This document shows positions 1 to 8,283 of a stretch of 47,834 bases of DNA, piece after piece. How positions within the stretch are numbered: the stretch's first letter is position 1; the number at the start of each line of letters is the position of its first letter. The stretch is from the NCBI GenBank assembly GCA_002159065.1, contig LZRV01000147.1, positions 1 to 47,834 of the forward strand, in the 5' to 3' direction. Origin of the DNA: Paenibacillaceae bacterium ZCTH02-B3 (GTDB taxonomy: Bacteria; Bacillota; Bacilli; Paenibacillales; Paenibacillaceae). The notes below the pieces were generated by a model. It was not told where the DNA came from and searched no databases. It saw nothing but the letters and a program-made list of their open reading frames with translations. Made by a program: the position numbers and the translations under genes.

Positions 1-1092
1 CCCCGCCACGCCCGGGTTCCACCCGGGATCGGACACCGTCAGAAAGGCGGGCGGCTCTCCGCCGCGGAGCGCCGCTTCCCGCGCGATGCGTTCCTCCGCT
101 TCCGCCAGCGTCCGCTCCACCAGCTGCTGGCGCTCCCGGTTGAGCCGGTCCAGCTCCCGCGCCAGCCGCGCGGCTTCCTCGTCCCGCTCCGTGACCAGCA
201 GGCGGACGGCCCCGTCCGCCGATTCCAGCCGGCCGCCCGCGTTGAGGCGGGGCGCCAGGCCGAAGGCGATGCGGCCGCTGCTCAAGGCGGCCGGGTCGAA
301 GCCGCACGCTTGCGCCAGCGCCCGGAGCCCGGGCGAAGCCGCCGACCGCAGCCGATCCAGTCCGATGCGCACCAGCGCCCGGTTTTCGTCCACCAGCGGC
401 ATGAGATCCGCCACGGTTCCGATGGCTGCCAGATCGGCGAACTCCGTTTCGTGCCGGCCGAGCAATGCGTGCGCCAGCTTGTATGCCACCCCGGCCCCTG
501 ACAGCCCTTTGAACGGGTAGGGGCAGTCCGGCCGTTTCGGATTCACCAGGGCGGCCGCTTCCGGCAGCACCGCCGGCGGTTCGTGGTGGTCGGTGACCAC
601 CACGTCGATGCCCCGCTCCCGCGCGTAAGCGATTTCTTCCACGGCGCTTATGCCGTTGTCCACCGTCACGATCAGCCGGAAACCGTCTTCCGCCGCCCGG
701 TCGACGGCCTCCCGGTTCAGGCCGTACCCTTCCTTCAGCCGGTTCGGAATGCGGACGTCGAACGCCGCGTCCAGCCGCCGCAACAGCCGGATCATGAGGG
801 CGGAAGCGCACACCCCGTCGGCGTCGTAATCCCCGTAGACCAGCACGCGCTCCCGGTCCCGCAGGGCTTTGCGGATGCGCTCCACCGCCTCGCCCATTCC
901 CTTCATCGACCAGGGGTCGTGAAAAGCCTCTTCCCCCGCTTCGAGGAAAAGGCGCGCTTCCTCCGGCGTCGCCAGCCCGCGCGCGGCAAGCAGCCGCGCC
1001 ACCAGGCGCGGCAGATTGAGCGCCTCGGCCAGCGCCGCTTCGGCGGCGGCCTCGGCTTCCGTCCATTCCCATCGGTACCTGGGTCGATCCAA
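1..1092 (-). CDS. recJ: RecJ single-stranded-DNA exonuclease, 5' part (runs off the window)
   Basis: RecJ is a 5'-3' exonuclease on single-stranded DNA, used in recombination and repair. The first 364 codons are present. Visible are the DHH-phosphoesterase motif I (VYGDYDADGVC), the DHH motif (VTDHHEPP), the DHHA1-side block GTVADLMPL and the block RIAFGLAPRLNAGGRLESA. All are hallmarks of bacterial RecJ. No ATG lies near the expected N-terminus. I chose the TTG at 1092, which gives MDRPRYRW and aligns with the short leader of Bacillus RecJ, with GGGGAG 12 bases upstream. It lies 43 bases downstream of the cation efflux gene and is probably cotranscribed with it, as in relatives where secDF and recJ are close. 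The nuclease C-terminus and OB fold are outside the window. Identity is certain; the exact start is less so. Confidence 0.93.
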   Translation of the reverse strand, partial: MDRPRYRWEWTEAEAAAEAALAEALNLPRLVARLLAARGLATPEEARLFLEAGEEAFHDPWSMKGMGEAVERIRKALRDRERVLVYGDYDADGVCASALMIRLLRRLDAAFDVRIPNRLKEGYGLNREAVDRAAEDGFRLIVTVDNGISAVEEIAYARERGIDVVVTDHHEPPAVLPEAAALVNPKRPDCPYPFKGLSGAGVAYKLAHALLGRHETEFADLAAIGTVADLMPLVDENRALVRIGLDRLRSAASPGLRALAQACGFDPAALSSGRIAFGLAPRLNAGGRLESADGAVRLLVTERDEEAARLARELDRLNRERQQLVERTLAEAEERIAREAALRGGEPPAFLTVSDPGWNPGVAG

Positions 1093-1135
1093 AGCCGGCT
1101 TCCACTCCCCGCGTTTCGTGAAGCCTTGGGTTTGT

Positions 1136-2071
1136 CTATTGAAGCAGGGTGGGAGTTTCCTCGTCCTGCAGATTGGTCTTGTAGGGATAGCACGGTTCAT
1201 ACGGCTGCACGCGGACGATGGCGTCGGCCACGTGCAGGAATCTCCGCGTCAGATGCCGGCGCACCCGCGCGGCGATGTCGTGGGCTTCCATGACGGTGAT
1301 CCGCGGGTTCACCCGGATCACCAGATCCGCCACGACGTAGTGGCCGTGTTCCCGCACCTTGAGATCGTCCACGGCGACCACGCCGTCCATCCGGAGCACC
1401 GTTTCCTTCAGCATTTCCACATCGAAACCGTCGGTCAGCACCGCGTCTTCCGAGGAGCGCAGCGCCGACAGGGCCAGGCGCATCCCGCTTCGCACGACAA
1501 GCGCGGCCACGAGGATGCCGGCCGCGGGATCCAGGACGAACAGCGCGGGCAATCCCAGCCATTTCCCGGCATTCGCGCCCAGAATTCCCGCCAGGGCGGC
1601 CAGCGACGCAAGGACGTCCGAGCGAAGGTCTTGGCTGTTTCGCGCGCGGCGGAAACCCGGGCGGGCTCCGCCCGGCTGAACGCGGGCGAGCAGCCCGCGA
1701 AGCGCCAGCGCCAGCGCGATGACCGCCGCCGCCTCCAGGCCCGGCGTCCGGTCCGGTCCCTCCGCCAGCGTCCGCAGGGCGTGCAGCCCCGCCTCCAGCC
1801 CGGCGACCATGACCAAGGCCGCCAGCGCGACGGTAACCGCATCGCCGCCGGAAGCCCGTCCGGACGATCCGGCAGCCGGAAGCTGCGCGTTCCGCAGGCC
1901 GGCGAACGCGTGGGCGGCGTCGGCCGCCGATTGGCAGGCGTCGGAGAGCAGCGCCTTGCTTCCCGTGGCGAAAGCGGCGGCGCCCTTCGCCGCCGCAAGC
2001 CCCGCCAGCGACAGCGCGCGAAGGAGCGCGCCGCGCCGCGGCGAATCTTCGGTTCGTACCGCTTTCGACAC
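1136..2071 (-). CDS. Cation diffusion facilitator family transporter, Mn-type metal site
   Basis: This is a 311-residue integral membrane protein of the CDF family, which exports divalent metal ions by proton antiport. Two hydrophobic blocks carry the metal site. TM2 has SDACQSAAD, where the usual H/D/NxxxD is QxxxD, and TM5 has SQDLRSDVLAS, giving DxxxD. DxxxD in TM5 is the pattern of Mn(II) exporters such as MneP/MneS and MntE, not Zn exporters (HxxxD). The C-terminal cytoplasmic domain (ADLVIRVNP, then VMEAHDIAARVRRHL) is typical. An ATG at 2095 has no ribosome binding site. The GTG at 2071 is preceded by GGAGGGGG at 9 bases, so I use it. The gene follows secF closely and precedes recJ. 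The Mn assignment is inference from the motif, and the Gln in TM2 is unusual. Confidence 0.85.
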   Translation of the reverse strand: MSKAVRTEDSPRRGALLRALSLAGLAAAKGAAAFATGSKALLSDACQSAADAAHAFAGLRNAQLPAAGSSGRASGGDAVTVALAALVMVAGLEAGLHALRTLAEGPDRTPGLEAAAVIALALALRGLLARVQPGGARPGFRRARNSQDLRSDVLASLAALAGILGANAGKWLGLPALFVLDPAAGILVAALVVRSGMRLALSALRSSEDAVLTDGFDVEMLKETVLRMDGVVAVDDLKVREHGHYVVADLVIRVNPRITVMEAHDIAARVRRHLTRRFLHVADAIVRVQPYEPCYPYKTNLQDEETPTLLQ

Positions 2072-2098
2072 GCGCCGGTTCCCCCTCCGTTGCATGCG

Positions 2099-3022
2099 TC
2101 AGGACGCAGCGGCCGCTTTGGCCGGTTTTTTCGCCTTCATGCGTTTGCGCAGTTCATACCACAACGGACTGGCGACAAAAATCGAGGAATAGGTGCCGGC
2201 CACAAGGCCGATGATGATCGCCAGGGAAAACAGGCGGATCGACGGGCTGCCCAAGGCAAAGAGCAGCACCGCTCCGATCAGCACGGTAACCACCGTATTG
2301 ATGGATCGGGTGAGCGTCTGCCGGACGCTGGTGTTGACCACGTTGGCCAAATCGGCATGGGTCTTGATCTTGGCGAAGCGCAGATTATCCCGGATTCTGT
2401 CGAATATGACCACCGTGTCGTTGATGGAATAGCCGATGACCGTCAGCACGGCGACGATGAACGGCATGTTCACTTCCAGCCGGAAAAGGGAAAACGCCCC
2501 GACCACGACGATCGCGTCGTGCAAGAGCGCCGCGATGGCCGCCAGGCCGAAGCGCCACTCAAAGCGGATCGCCACGTAGATCAGAATCCCGACGCTGGCG
2601 AAAAGCACGCCCCACAGCGCTTTCTCCTGCTGCTCCCGGGCGATGTCGACGCCGACGACGTACATTTCGAACGACGCGCCCGCGTCCAGCTCGGACCGGA
2701 ACGCCTCGCGGAAAGATGTCTGCTGTTCCCCGCTGAGCACGTCCTTGAAGCGGATGGACAGCCGTTCCGTGCCGGGAGTGAGCACATACTCGCCCCATTG
2801 CGACTGACCCGCATCCAAAAACCGTTCCACCGCTTCCTTGTCCACCGGCTGGCTCAAAGCCACGTCCACCGTGGTCCCGGAGCGGAAGTCGATGCCATAG
2901 TTGAGGCCGAAAATCGCCACGGAAAGGAGGCTCACCACGACAAGGGCGAGGGAAATTCCGTAGCTGTATTTTTTCAGGCCGATGTAGTCAAGCTTCCACG
3001 GATTAAAGCGCACCCACTTCAC
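2099..3022 (-). CDS. secF: Protein translocase subunit SecF
   Basis: SecF is the partner of SecD in the membrane complex that uses the proton gradient to pull secreted proteins through SecYEG. The protein has 307 residues. It has a first transmembrane segment near residues 20-40, the conserved stretch GLNYGIDFRSGT, an extracellular domain to about residue 125, and five more membrane segments, including the conserved region around GYSINDTVVIFDRIRDN. Its start overlaps the end of secD by 20 bases, which points to translational coupling. In Bacillus subtilis SecD and SecF are one fused protein; here they are two genes, as in Paenibacillus and most other bacteria. The stop lies just before an alternative start of the cation efflux gene. 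Confidence 0.96.
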   Translation of the reverse strand: MKWVRFNPWKLDYIGLKKYSYGISLALVVVSLLSVAIFGLNYGIDFRSGTTVDVALSQPVDKEAVERFLDAGQSQWGEYVLTPGTERLSIRFKDVLSGEQQTSFREAFRSELDAGASFEMYVVGVDIAREQQEKALWGVLFASVGILIYVAIRFEWRFGLAAIAALLHDAIVVVGAFSLFRLEVNMPFIVAVLTVIGYSINDTVVIFDRIRDNLRFAKIKTHADLANVVNTSVRQTLTRSINTVVTVLIGAVLLFALGSPSIRLFSLAIIIGLVAGTYSSIFVASPLWYELRKRMKAKKPAKAAAAS

Positions 3023-4256
3023 GCTCCTTTACGCCAAAGTGCGCGACCTTGGCGAACCGTCCGCTCCGCACGAGAAGCGGCAGGAGGAAGCGGGGGAGCG
3101 CCACGTTGGTCAGCATGTTGACCGCAATGCTGGCGATGAGGACGATCGCGAAGCTGCGCACGGGACCGCCCGCGCCGATGACGTACAGCACGGCGGCGGC
3201 TATGACGGTGGTCAGGTGCGCGTCGACGATGGTCCGGAAGCTGTGGCGGGATCCCTGCCTGACCGCGGATGGCACGCTTTTGCCCAGCCGGATCTCGTCC
3301 TTGATCCGTTCGGCCGAGATGATGTTGGAGTCCACGGCCATGCCGATCCCCAGAATGAACGCGGCGATGCCCGGCAGCGTCAGGGTGACGCCCATCAGGT
3401 AGAAGATGGCGAGGAGCAGCCACGTAAACACGATCAGGCAAAAGGCGGCCACCACGCCCGGAATCCGGTAAAAGACAACCATGAAGATCAGGATGAGCAC
3501 CGATGCGACGCTTCCCGCCGTCAGCGTCTGCTGCAGCGACAGCTGGCCCAGAGTGGGGCCGACGCTTTGCGCGTATTTTTCCGTCAGCTTGAGCGGCAGG
3601 GCGCCCAGGTTGATGATCTCCGCCAGTTCACGCGCTTCCTCGATGGTCCTCTGTCCGGTGATCATCGCCGTGCCGTCGGTGAACCGTCCCTGGACTTCAG
3701 GGGCGGAAATAAGCTCATCATCCAGATAGATCGCCAGCGGCTTCCCGATCAGCCGCCCGGTGATTTCCGCGAATTTTTCCTTGTCCTTGACCTGAATGGT
3801 AACAACGGGCCGGCTGAGATTGTCGAACTCCACCTTGGCCTGGCCTTCGACAAAATCGGAACCGTACAGTTCGACCTTGCAAAATCCTTCTTCGGGCTTG
3901 CAGCCGTCGGCGCTGCGGAACTGCAGCTCCGCGGGGCGCCCGATGATCGAACGCACGCGTTCCTCGTCGACCACGCCGGCGATTTTGACGCGGATGCGGT
4001 TGCTCCCTTCCGTCGTCACCTCCGGCTCGGCCACGCCGGTTCTGTTGGCCCGCTTTTCCATGCTGATCGCGGCCTGTTTCAGCAGGTCCCTCGTCACGAC
4101 GCCGCCCGGTTCCAGCGGCTCCGCTTCGTACAGAATTTCAAAGCCGCCTTTCAGATCCAGGCCGAGTTTCGTTCCTTGAATGATCCCCGGGATCGTGAAC
4201 GCGATGACGGCAAACGAGGCGACGACGACCAGCGCAAACGCGAGCAGGCGTTTCAT
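3003..4256 (-). CDS. secD: Protein translocase subunit SecD
   Basis: SecD forms the proton-driven export motor with SecF. I start at the ATG at 4256 (MKRLLAFALVVV), giving 417 residues; an in-frame extension to 4310 is possible but adds a charged leader not usual for the family. Residues 1-25 form the first membrane segment. The periplasmic P1 region begins with the signature GLDLKGGFEILYEA, followed by a block with RIRVKIAGV. The P1 head contains LAIYLDDELISAPEV. The C-terminal half holds five membrane segments with GIGMAVDSNIISAERIKDE. A clear sigma-A promoter (TTGACT-N18-TATAAT at 4318-4323 and 4294-4299) lies just upstream, so secD-secF and probably the efflux gene and recJ form one unit. 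Confidence 0.97.
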   Translation of the reverse strand: MKRLLAFALVVVASFAVIAFTIPGIIQGTKLGLDLKGGFEILYEAEPLEPGGVVTRDLLKQAAISMEKRANRTGVAEPEVTTEGSNRIRVKIAGVVDEERVRSIIGRPAELQFRSADGCKPEEGFCKVELYGSDFVEGQAKVEFDNLSRPVVTIQVKDKEKFAEITGRLIGKPLAIYLDDELISAPEVQGRFTDGTAMITGQRTIEEARELAEIINLGALPLKLTEKYAQSVGPTLGQLSLQQTLTAGSVASVLILIFMVVFYRIPGVVAAFCLIVFTWLLLAIFYLMGVTLTLPGIAAFILGIGMAVDSNIISAERIKDEIRLGKSVPSAVRQGSRHSFRTIVDAHLTTVIAAAVLYVIGAGGPVRSFAIVLIASIAVNMLTNVALPRFLLPLLVRSGRFAKVAHFGVKEREVGAL

Positions 4257-4293
4257 GGAAAACCGCCGACCCCTTTCCTTTACCAATGCCCCT

Positions 4294-4323
4294 ATTATAA
4301 CGATCCGCAAAAAAGGAAGTCAA
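4294..4323 (-). promoter_or_regulatory. Sigma-A promoter for secD-secF
   Basis: On the minus strand TTGACT (4323-4318) and TATAAT (4299-4294) are 18 bases apart, close to the sigma-A consensus. The start of transcription would fall near 4288, about 30 bases before the secD ATG. It sits directly downstream of the comN terminator, so it starts a new transcription unit. Confidence 0.82.
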
Positions 4324-4370
4324 TTTTGCGGGACCCGGCGCGAAATCCGGCAAAGGCCGGCGCAACAAGG

Positions 4371-4392
4371 AAAACCGCCCCATGCGGGGCGG
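4371..4392 (-). terminator. Rho-independent terminator after comN
   Basis: Reading the minus strand, the 7-bp stem CCGCCCC/GGGGCGG (4386-4392 with 4375-4381) encloses a 4-base loop. It is followed by TTTT at 4374-4371 and a U-rich stretch. It ends the comN transcript just before the secD promoter. Confidence 0.8.
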
Positions 4393-4445
4393 CCCGGACG
4401 ATCAAATGGGCCTTTGGCGCGCCGCGGTCCGGATGAGGCCCGGCG

Positions 4446-5024
4446 TCAGAGGCCTTCGCCGCGATACATGCTCAGGGTGATGTAGTTCATGAAGCGGCTC
4501 GGCTTGAGGGACAGGATGTCGTTGACCACCCGGTACAAGGGCGGCATGCCGGACTTGCGGTAACCTTCGCTGACGCACGCCCACACATCTTCGCCGCGCA
4601 CCTCGTCGTATCCCAGAAGGCGCAGCTCCTCCGCCTTGCTTTCGCACAGTTCTTCGATCAGCCGGTTGAGCTCCGCATCGGTCAGCTCCGTTCCGCCGGC
4701 TTGCGCCTCCATGTCGGCGGCTTCGCCTTCGCCTTCCGCGGCTTCTTCCGCCGTCTCCGCGGCCGGCGTCCGCCCGGCCACCTCCGGATCGCCGTCTTGG
4801 ATATGCCCGATAGATGCTTCGTCCAGGGCGGCATTCGGCGTTTCGCCCGCCGCTTCGTTTTCCGGACCGGTTGCCGGCGCCATGCCGGCCGTTCCGTCTT
4901 TCGCGGCGGTCTCCGGCTCCCGGCCGGCGGTTCCGTCTCTTTCTCCCGCGGTTTCCGCGGCGCCTTCGCCGTTTTCCCCCGTCAGCGTCCCGTTCTCCGC
5001 AAGTTTCCGATTCTGCCTGGGCAA
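4446..5024 (-). CDS. comN: ComN-like post-transcriptional regulator with a long acidic N-terminal extension
   Basis: The last 80 or so residues (from LNRLIEELCESKAEELRLLG to NYITLSMYRG) match the ComN family. In Bacillus this small protein controls comE mRNA and interacts with DivIVA at the cell pole. The gene sits between secD and spoVB, as the family member does in relatives. With a TTG start at 5024 (GGGAGGG eight bases upstream) the protein has 192 residues, about twice the usual length. The extra 100 residues are low-complexity, rich in Glu, Ala, Gly and Thr, and look disordered. An ATG right after the same ribosome binding site is in another frame and does not lead into the domain. The C-terminal identity is good; whether the whole extension is translated is uncertain. 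Confidence 0.75.
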   Translation of the reverse strand: MPRQNRKLAENGTLTGENGEGAAETAGERDGTAGREPETAAKDGTAGMAPATGPENEAAGETPNAALDEASIGHIQDGDPEVAGRTPAAETAEEAAEGEGEAADMEAQAGGTELTDAELNRLIEELCESKAEELRLLGYDEVRGEDVWACVSEGYRKSGMPPLYRVVNDILSLKPSRFMNYITLSMYRGEGL

Positions 5025-5162
5025 TTGCGCATCCCTCCCGCCTGAACCAATTCGCCGCGGCCGCGGCGAATTCCTGCTCGTCCCCGCGCCCGGGCCGCGG
5101 ACATGGCATGAACGGGGACAACCCGCGCATAGACATGACTGAACGGGAAGGGAGGGGGGCCG

Positions 5163-6734
5163 TTGTCGATCCGCAGGCAAACCTTTCTTCAAGGCGCCGT
5201 CATCCTGCTGGCCGCCGGCGTCGTCAACCGGCTGCTCGGCTTCGTGCCGCGCATCGCCCTGCCGCGCATGATCGGAGCGGAAGGGGTCGGCCTAATCCAG
5301 CTGGTATATCCGTTCCTCATCGTGGCGCTGACGGTGATCGCCGGCGGACTGCCCCTCGCCGTGGCCAAACTGGTGGCCGAAGCGGAAGCCCGTGGCGACG
5401 AGGCGCGGGTGAGGCGCGTCCTCGTCACGGCCCTTGCCCTGGCCGGAGGGTTCAGTCTGGCCGCTGCGGGCGTTTGCTATGCGCTTTCCGAATGGGTGGC
5501 GGAACGCGTGATGACCGACGTCCGCGTGCGAAGCCCGTTTCTGGCCATGCTGCCGGCGTTGCCGGTGGTGGCCGTTTCGTCGGTGTGGCGGGGCTATTTC
5601 CAGGGCCGTCACAACATGATTCCGTCGGCGGTATCGCAGACGGTGGAAACGCTGGTGCGGATCGCCCTGACGCTGTTTTTCGCCTGGCTCTTTTTGCCCC
5701 GCGGCCTGGAACAGGCAGCTTCGGGTGCGGTCCTGGGCATGGTGGCGGGGGAAATCGCCGGGCTCCTGTCCCTTTGGTTCTGGTTCCGCGGAGAACGGGA
5801 ACGGATGGCCGCGGCGAAGCGCCCCACGGGCAAGGCGGCATCGCCTTCCGGTTCCGCGCCCTCCGTAACCCGCCGTCTCATCGGCATCGCCGCGCCGGTG
5901 ACAGGCAGCCGGATGATCGGCTCGCTGTCCTATCTGCTGGAATCGATCCTGACGGCGCGGAGCCTCGCCGCCGCGGGCGTGGCGACGGCTTTGGCGACCG
6001 CCCAGTACGGCGCGCTCCAGGGGATGATCGTCCCCCTGATCGCCCTTCCTGGCGCCCTCACCTATTCCCTCGCCGTTTCCCTTGTGCCTTCGCTTGCCGA
6101 ATCGGCGGCGCGGGACGACGCCGCGGCCATCCGCAAACGGCTGCACCAATCGCTGAGGCTTGCCGTGGCGGCTGGCGCCCCCTTCGCCATGCTGATGGGC
6201 GTCCTGGCCGAACCGATCTGCGCCCTGCTATACGGGCACAACGATATCGCCGGTCTGCTTCGCCTGCTTGCGCCGTTTTCCATCTTCCTCTACATGCAGC
6301 CGCCCCTGCAGGCGGCGTTGCAGGCGCTGGAACGTCCCGGCGTCGCCCTCATGAATTCGCTGTTTGGCGCCGCCGTCAAGCTGGCGCTGATTGTCCAGCT
6401 GGCGTCGGACATCCGCTTCGGCATCCGCGGGGCCGCCGTCGCCATGGGCGTCAATATGGTCCTTGTCACCCTTCTCCACTGGGTGAGCGTGGCGAGACTG
6501 ACGGGACTGCGCCTGAGCCCCGCCGACTTCGTCAAAATCGGCGCCGGCGCCGTTCTGGCCGGAGCCGCCGCCCTCTGGATCTGGAACCTCGGCGCGCTGC
6601 CCGCCGACGCGCTGAACCTGATCGCCGCGGCGGCGGCCGCCGCTTCGCTGTACATCCTGGCGCTCGTCCCCCTCGGCGTGATCGACCGCCATGACGCGGC
6701 GCGATTGCCGTTCATCGGCCGCCTTTTCCGGTGA
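5163..6734 (+). CDS. spoVB: SpoVB-like stage V sporulation / MurJ-type lipid flippase family protein
   Basis: This 523-residue polytopic membrane protein belongs to the MOP flippase superfamily. SpoVB is needed for spore cortex synthesis, presumably by moving peptidoglycan lipid precursor across the outer forespore membrane. The N-terminus (FLQGAVILLAAGVVNRLLGF, then VPRIALPRMIGAEGVGLIQL) has the family pattern of a hydrophobic helix followed by Gly-rich loops. About 12-14 hydrophobic segments follow. Conserved blocks include VWRGYFQGRHNM and the Arg/Lys-rich loop near residue 225. The start is TTG at 5163, preceded by GGGAGGGG. It is one of two plus-strand genes in the window and diverges from comN. 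The spoVB position between comN and the DUF421 gene matches B. subtilis. Confidence 0.92.
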   Translation: MSIRRQTFLQGAVILLAAGVVNRLLGFVPRIALPRMIGAEGVGLIQLVYPFLIVALTVIAGGLPLAVAKLVAEAEARGDEARVRRVLVTALALAGGFSLAAAGVCYALSEWVAERVMTDVRVRSPFLAMLPALPVVAVSSVWRGYFQGRHNMIPSAVSQTVETLVRIALTLFFAWLFLPRGLEQAASGAVLGMVAGEIAGLLSLWFWFRGERERMAAAKRPTGKAASPSGSAPSVTRRLIGIAAPVTGSRMIGSLSYLLESILTARSLAAAGVATALATAQYGALQGMIVPLIALPGALTYSLAVSLVPSLAESAARDDAAAIRKRLHQSLRLAVAAGAPFAMLMGVLAEPICALLYGHNDIAGLLRLLAPFSIFLYMQPPLQAALQALERPGVALMNSLFGAAVKLALIVQLASDIRFGIRGAAVAMGVNMVLVTLLHWVSVARLTGLRLSPADFVKIGAGAVLAGAAALWIWNLGALPADALNLIAAAAAAASLYILALVPLGVIDRHDAARLPFIGRLFR

Positions 6735-6749
6735 AAAGCCGGTTTTTCC

Positions 6750-7610
6750 CTAATCCTTCTTGTCGACATACAGCTTGCCGCGATGATCCACGCTGCAGTA
6801 AAACACGTCCTTGAACCGGCTTACCCCGTGGCGTTTCAGTTCCCTTTTCAGCCAGAAACGGGTCTTGCCGACGCGCTGCAGATTTTCGTCCTGCACTTCG
6901 CCGTCCATGATGAGGGGAACCGGCAGCAGCTCGTAGCGGAATTTCGGTCTGGCGGCGTCCCCTTTCCGTCCCGCATCGGGGCGCCGGGTGTTGTCCCGCT
7001 GGCGGGGCGCGGCCGGTCCGGCGGCGTCCGCTTGGCGCGCCGTCGGCGCTGAGGATGCCGGACCGGACGATGAAGAGGGATCGGCCGAAACGGGGGAAGA
7101 CGCCGAAGAATCCGGCGAGGCCGGCTGCCGTCCTTCCGCTTTGCCGTCTTGGCCCGACGGCCCGGCATCCTTCGGGATGACGGACAGCCGGCCGGTCGGC
7201 TCCAGCACCGCCAGCTGCACGTCGTCCACCGAGACGATCTGGTTCTCGCGCAGCTGGATGGCCAGATCGTCCAGGGTGTAGCGCTGCTTTTGCATTTCCC
7301 GCCGGTTCAGCTTCCCGTCGCTGATGAGGACGCTCGGCCTGCCGTCGAACAGCAGGCGGAGGCGGCGGCTTTTCAGGGACAGATACGCCAGCCCCATCTG
7401 CGTCAGCACCAGCAGCATGACGGGGGCGATGGAATGGAGCAGCGGCCGGTCGGGTTCGATGGCCAGCGCCGCAATTTCGGCGATCATGATGGAAATGACG
7501 AGATCGAACACGGACAGCCTGCCGATTTCCCTCTTGCCCATCAACCGGAGCATGACCAGCACGAAAAAGTACATGAGCAACGTACGAAACAACAGGATCG
7601 CCAGATCCAT
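6750..7610 (-). CDS. DUF421 (YetF/YrbG-type) membrane protein with a low-complexity insert
   Basis: DUF421 proteins are membrane proteins of uncertain function, common in sporeformers; some homologues are linked to spore germination or envelope traits. The start at 7610 (MDLAILLFRTLLMYFF) has GGAGGG seven to eight bases upstream and gives 286 residues. Three membrane helices occupy about residues 1-75, with the conserved block LMGKREIGRLSVFDLVISI. The cytoplasmic part begins at about residue 85 (GRPSVLISDGKLN). Its two conserved halves are separated by some 60 residues rich in Ser, Pro, Ala, Asp and Arg (about 160-220), which looks disordered. The fold resumes at RYELLPVPLIMDGEV. Gene order matches yrbG next to spoVB in B. 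subtilis. It converges on spoVB with a 15-base gap. Confidence 0.85.
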   Translation of the reverse strand: MDLAILLFRTLLMYFFVLVMLRLMGKREIGRLSVFDLVISIMIAEIAALAIEPDRPLLHSIAPVMLLVLTQMGLAYLSLKSRRLRLLFDGRPSVLISDGKLNRREMQKQRYTLDDLAIQLRENQIVSVDDVQLAVLEPTGRLSVIPKDAGPSGQDGKAEGRQPASPDSSASSPVSADPSSSSGPASSAPTARQADAAGPAAPRQRDNTRRPDAGRKGDAARPKFRYELLPVPLIMDGEVQDENLQRVGKTRFWLKRELKRHGVSRFKDVFYCSVDHRGKLYVDKKD

Positions 7611-7820
7611 GGCCCGCCCTCCGGCATTCACCGCATTATGGTTTCATTAGTTTTCGCCGCCGTCCCGGGGCCCCATTCGGCGCCGGCGGACGGCAATATC
7701 CTCCGCCGGTTCCGGCCGGAACCAGGGAACGCGGGCGATGCGCTTTCGTACTAGCCGCGGAGGGGACGCCATAGAATGGTACAAATCTTTCATCACCGGA
7801 CAGGAAGGGAGGTTGCCCGG

Positions 7821-8207
7821 ATGGACGCCGCCAAAACGACCCGCCTGCCGTCGGTCGCGCCGGTGCTGTCCGGCCTGCTTTGGGCCGCCATCTGGCTCGG
7901 CGCCGGAACGCTGCTGCTTTCGCTTCTCTTGGCCGGTTCCGCCCTGGAGGAAACGAAGCTCGCCCCGTGGATCTTCGGCGTGCACGCCGTCGCCGCGTTC
8001 TGGGGAGGCTTCGTGGCGGCCAGGCGCGCCGGTCGCAAAGGCTGGTACTTCGGAACCGTCACCGGCGTGCTGTACCTGCTCGGCGTACTCATCATCAGTT
8101 TTCTGGCCGTGGACGCGGACTGGTCGCCGAGGGTTGCCCTGGCCGCCCTTGCCACAGGAGCGGCGGGAGCGCTCGGGGGGATGCTGGGAGTCAATCTGCA
8201 CAGGTGA
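7821..8207 (+). CDS. TIGR04086 family membrane protein (YrzE-like)
   Basis: This 128-residue protein has four hydrophobic segments, beginning PVLSGLLWAAIWLGAGTLLL and ending in a Gly/Ala-rich helix (ALATGAAGALGGMLGVNL). This size and layout fit the TIGR04086/YrzE family, whose function is unknown and which lies between yajC and the DUF421 gene in Bacillus. I start at ATG 7821 (MDAAKTTRLPS), which has GGAAGGGAGG about 7 bases upstream; the frame is open back to 7776. It is on the plus strand, diverges from the DUF421 gene and converges on yajC, with a shared hairpin between them. Function is not known. Confidence 0.75.
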   Translation: MDAAKTTRLPSVAPVLSGLLWAAIWLGAGTLLLSLLLAGSALEETKLAPWIFGVHAVAAFWGGFVAARRAGRKGWYFGTVTGVLYLLGVLIISFLAVDADWSPRVALAALATGAAGALGGMLGVNLHR

Positions 8208-8218
8208 CGAAACGCAAG

Positions 8219-8254
8219 AAGCTGCCGAAAACGCTTTTACGCTTTCGGCAGCTT
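8219..8254. terminator. Bidirectional terminator between the TIGR04086 gene and yajC
   Basis: A perfect 12-bp stem (AAGCTGCCGAAA at 8219-8230 and its complement at 8243-8254) encloses a 12-base loop between two converging genes. There is no long T run, but short T-rich sequence follows on the minus strand. It probably stops transcription from both sides. Confidence 0.75.
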
Positions 8255-8283
8255 TCGCGTTCGAAGGGCGTTACCGCGGCTTT

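Noticed and set aside
1016-3121. Long plus-strand open frame (701 codons) over the efflux and secF genes
   Set aside because: It is the antisense of clear minus-strand genes. Its composition (Arg, Gly, His, Gln-rich) is typical of antisense frames in GC-rich DNA and no family motif is visible.
7021-7130. Gene break in the DUF421 protein
   Set aside because: The Ser/Pro/Ala-rich stretch stays in frame and the conserved second half resumes after it, so it is an insert, not a frameshift.
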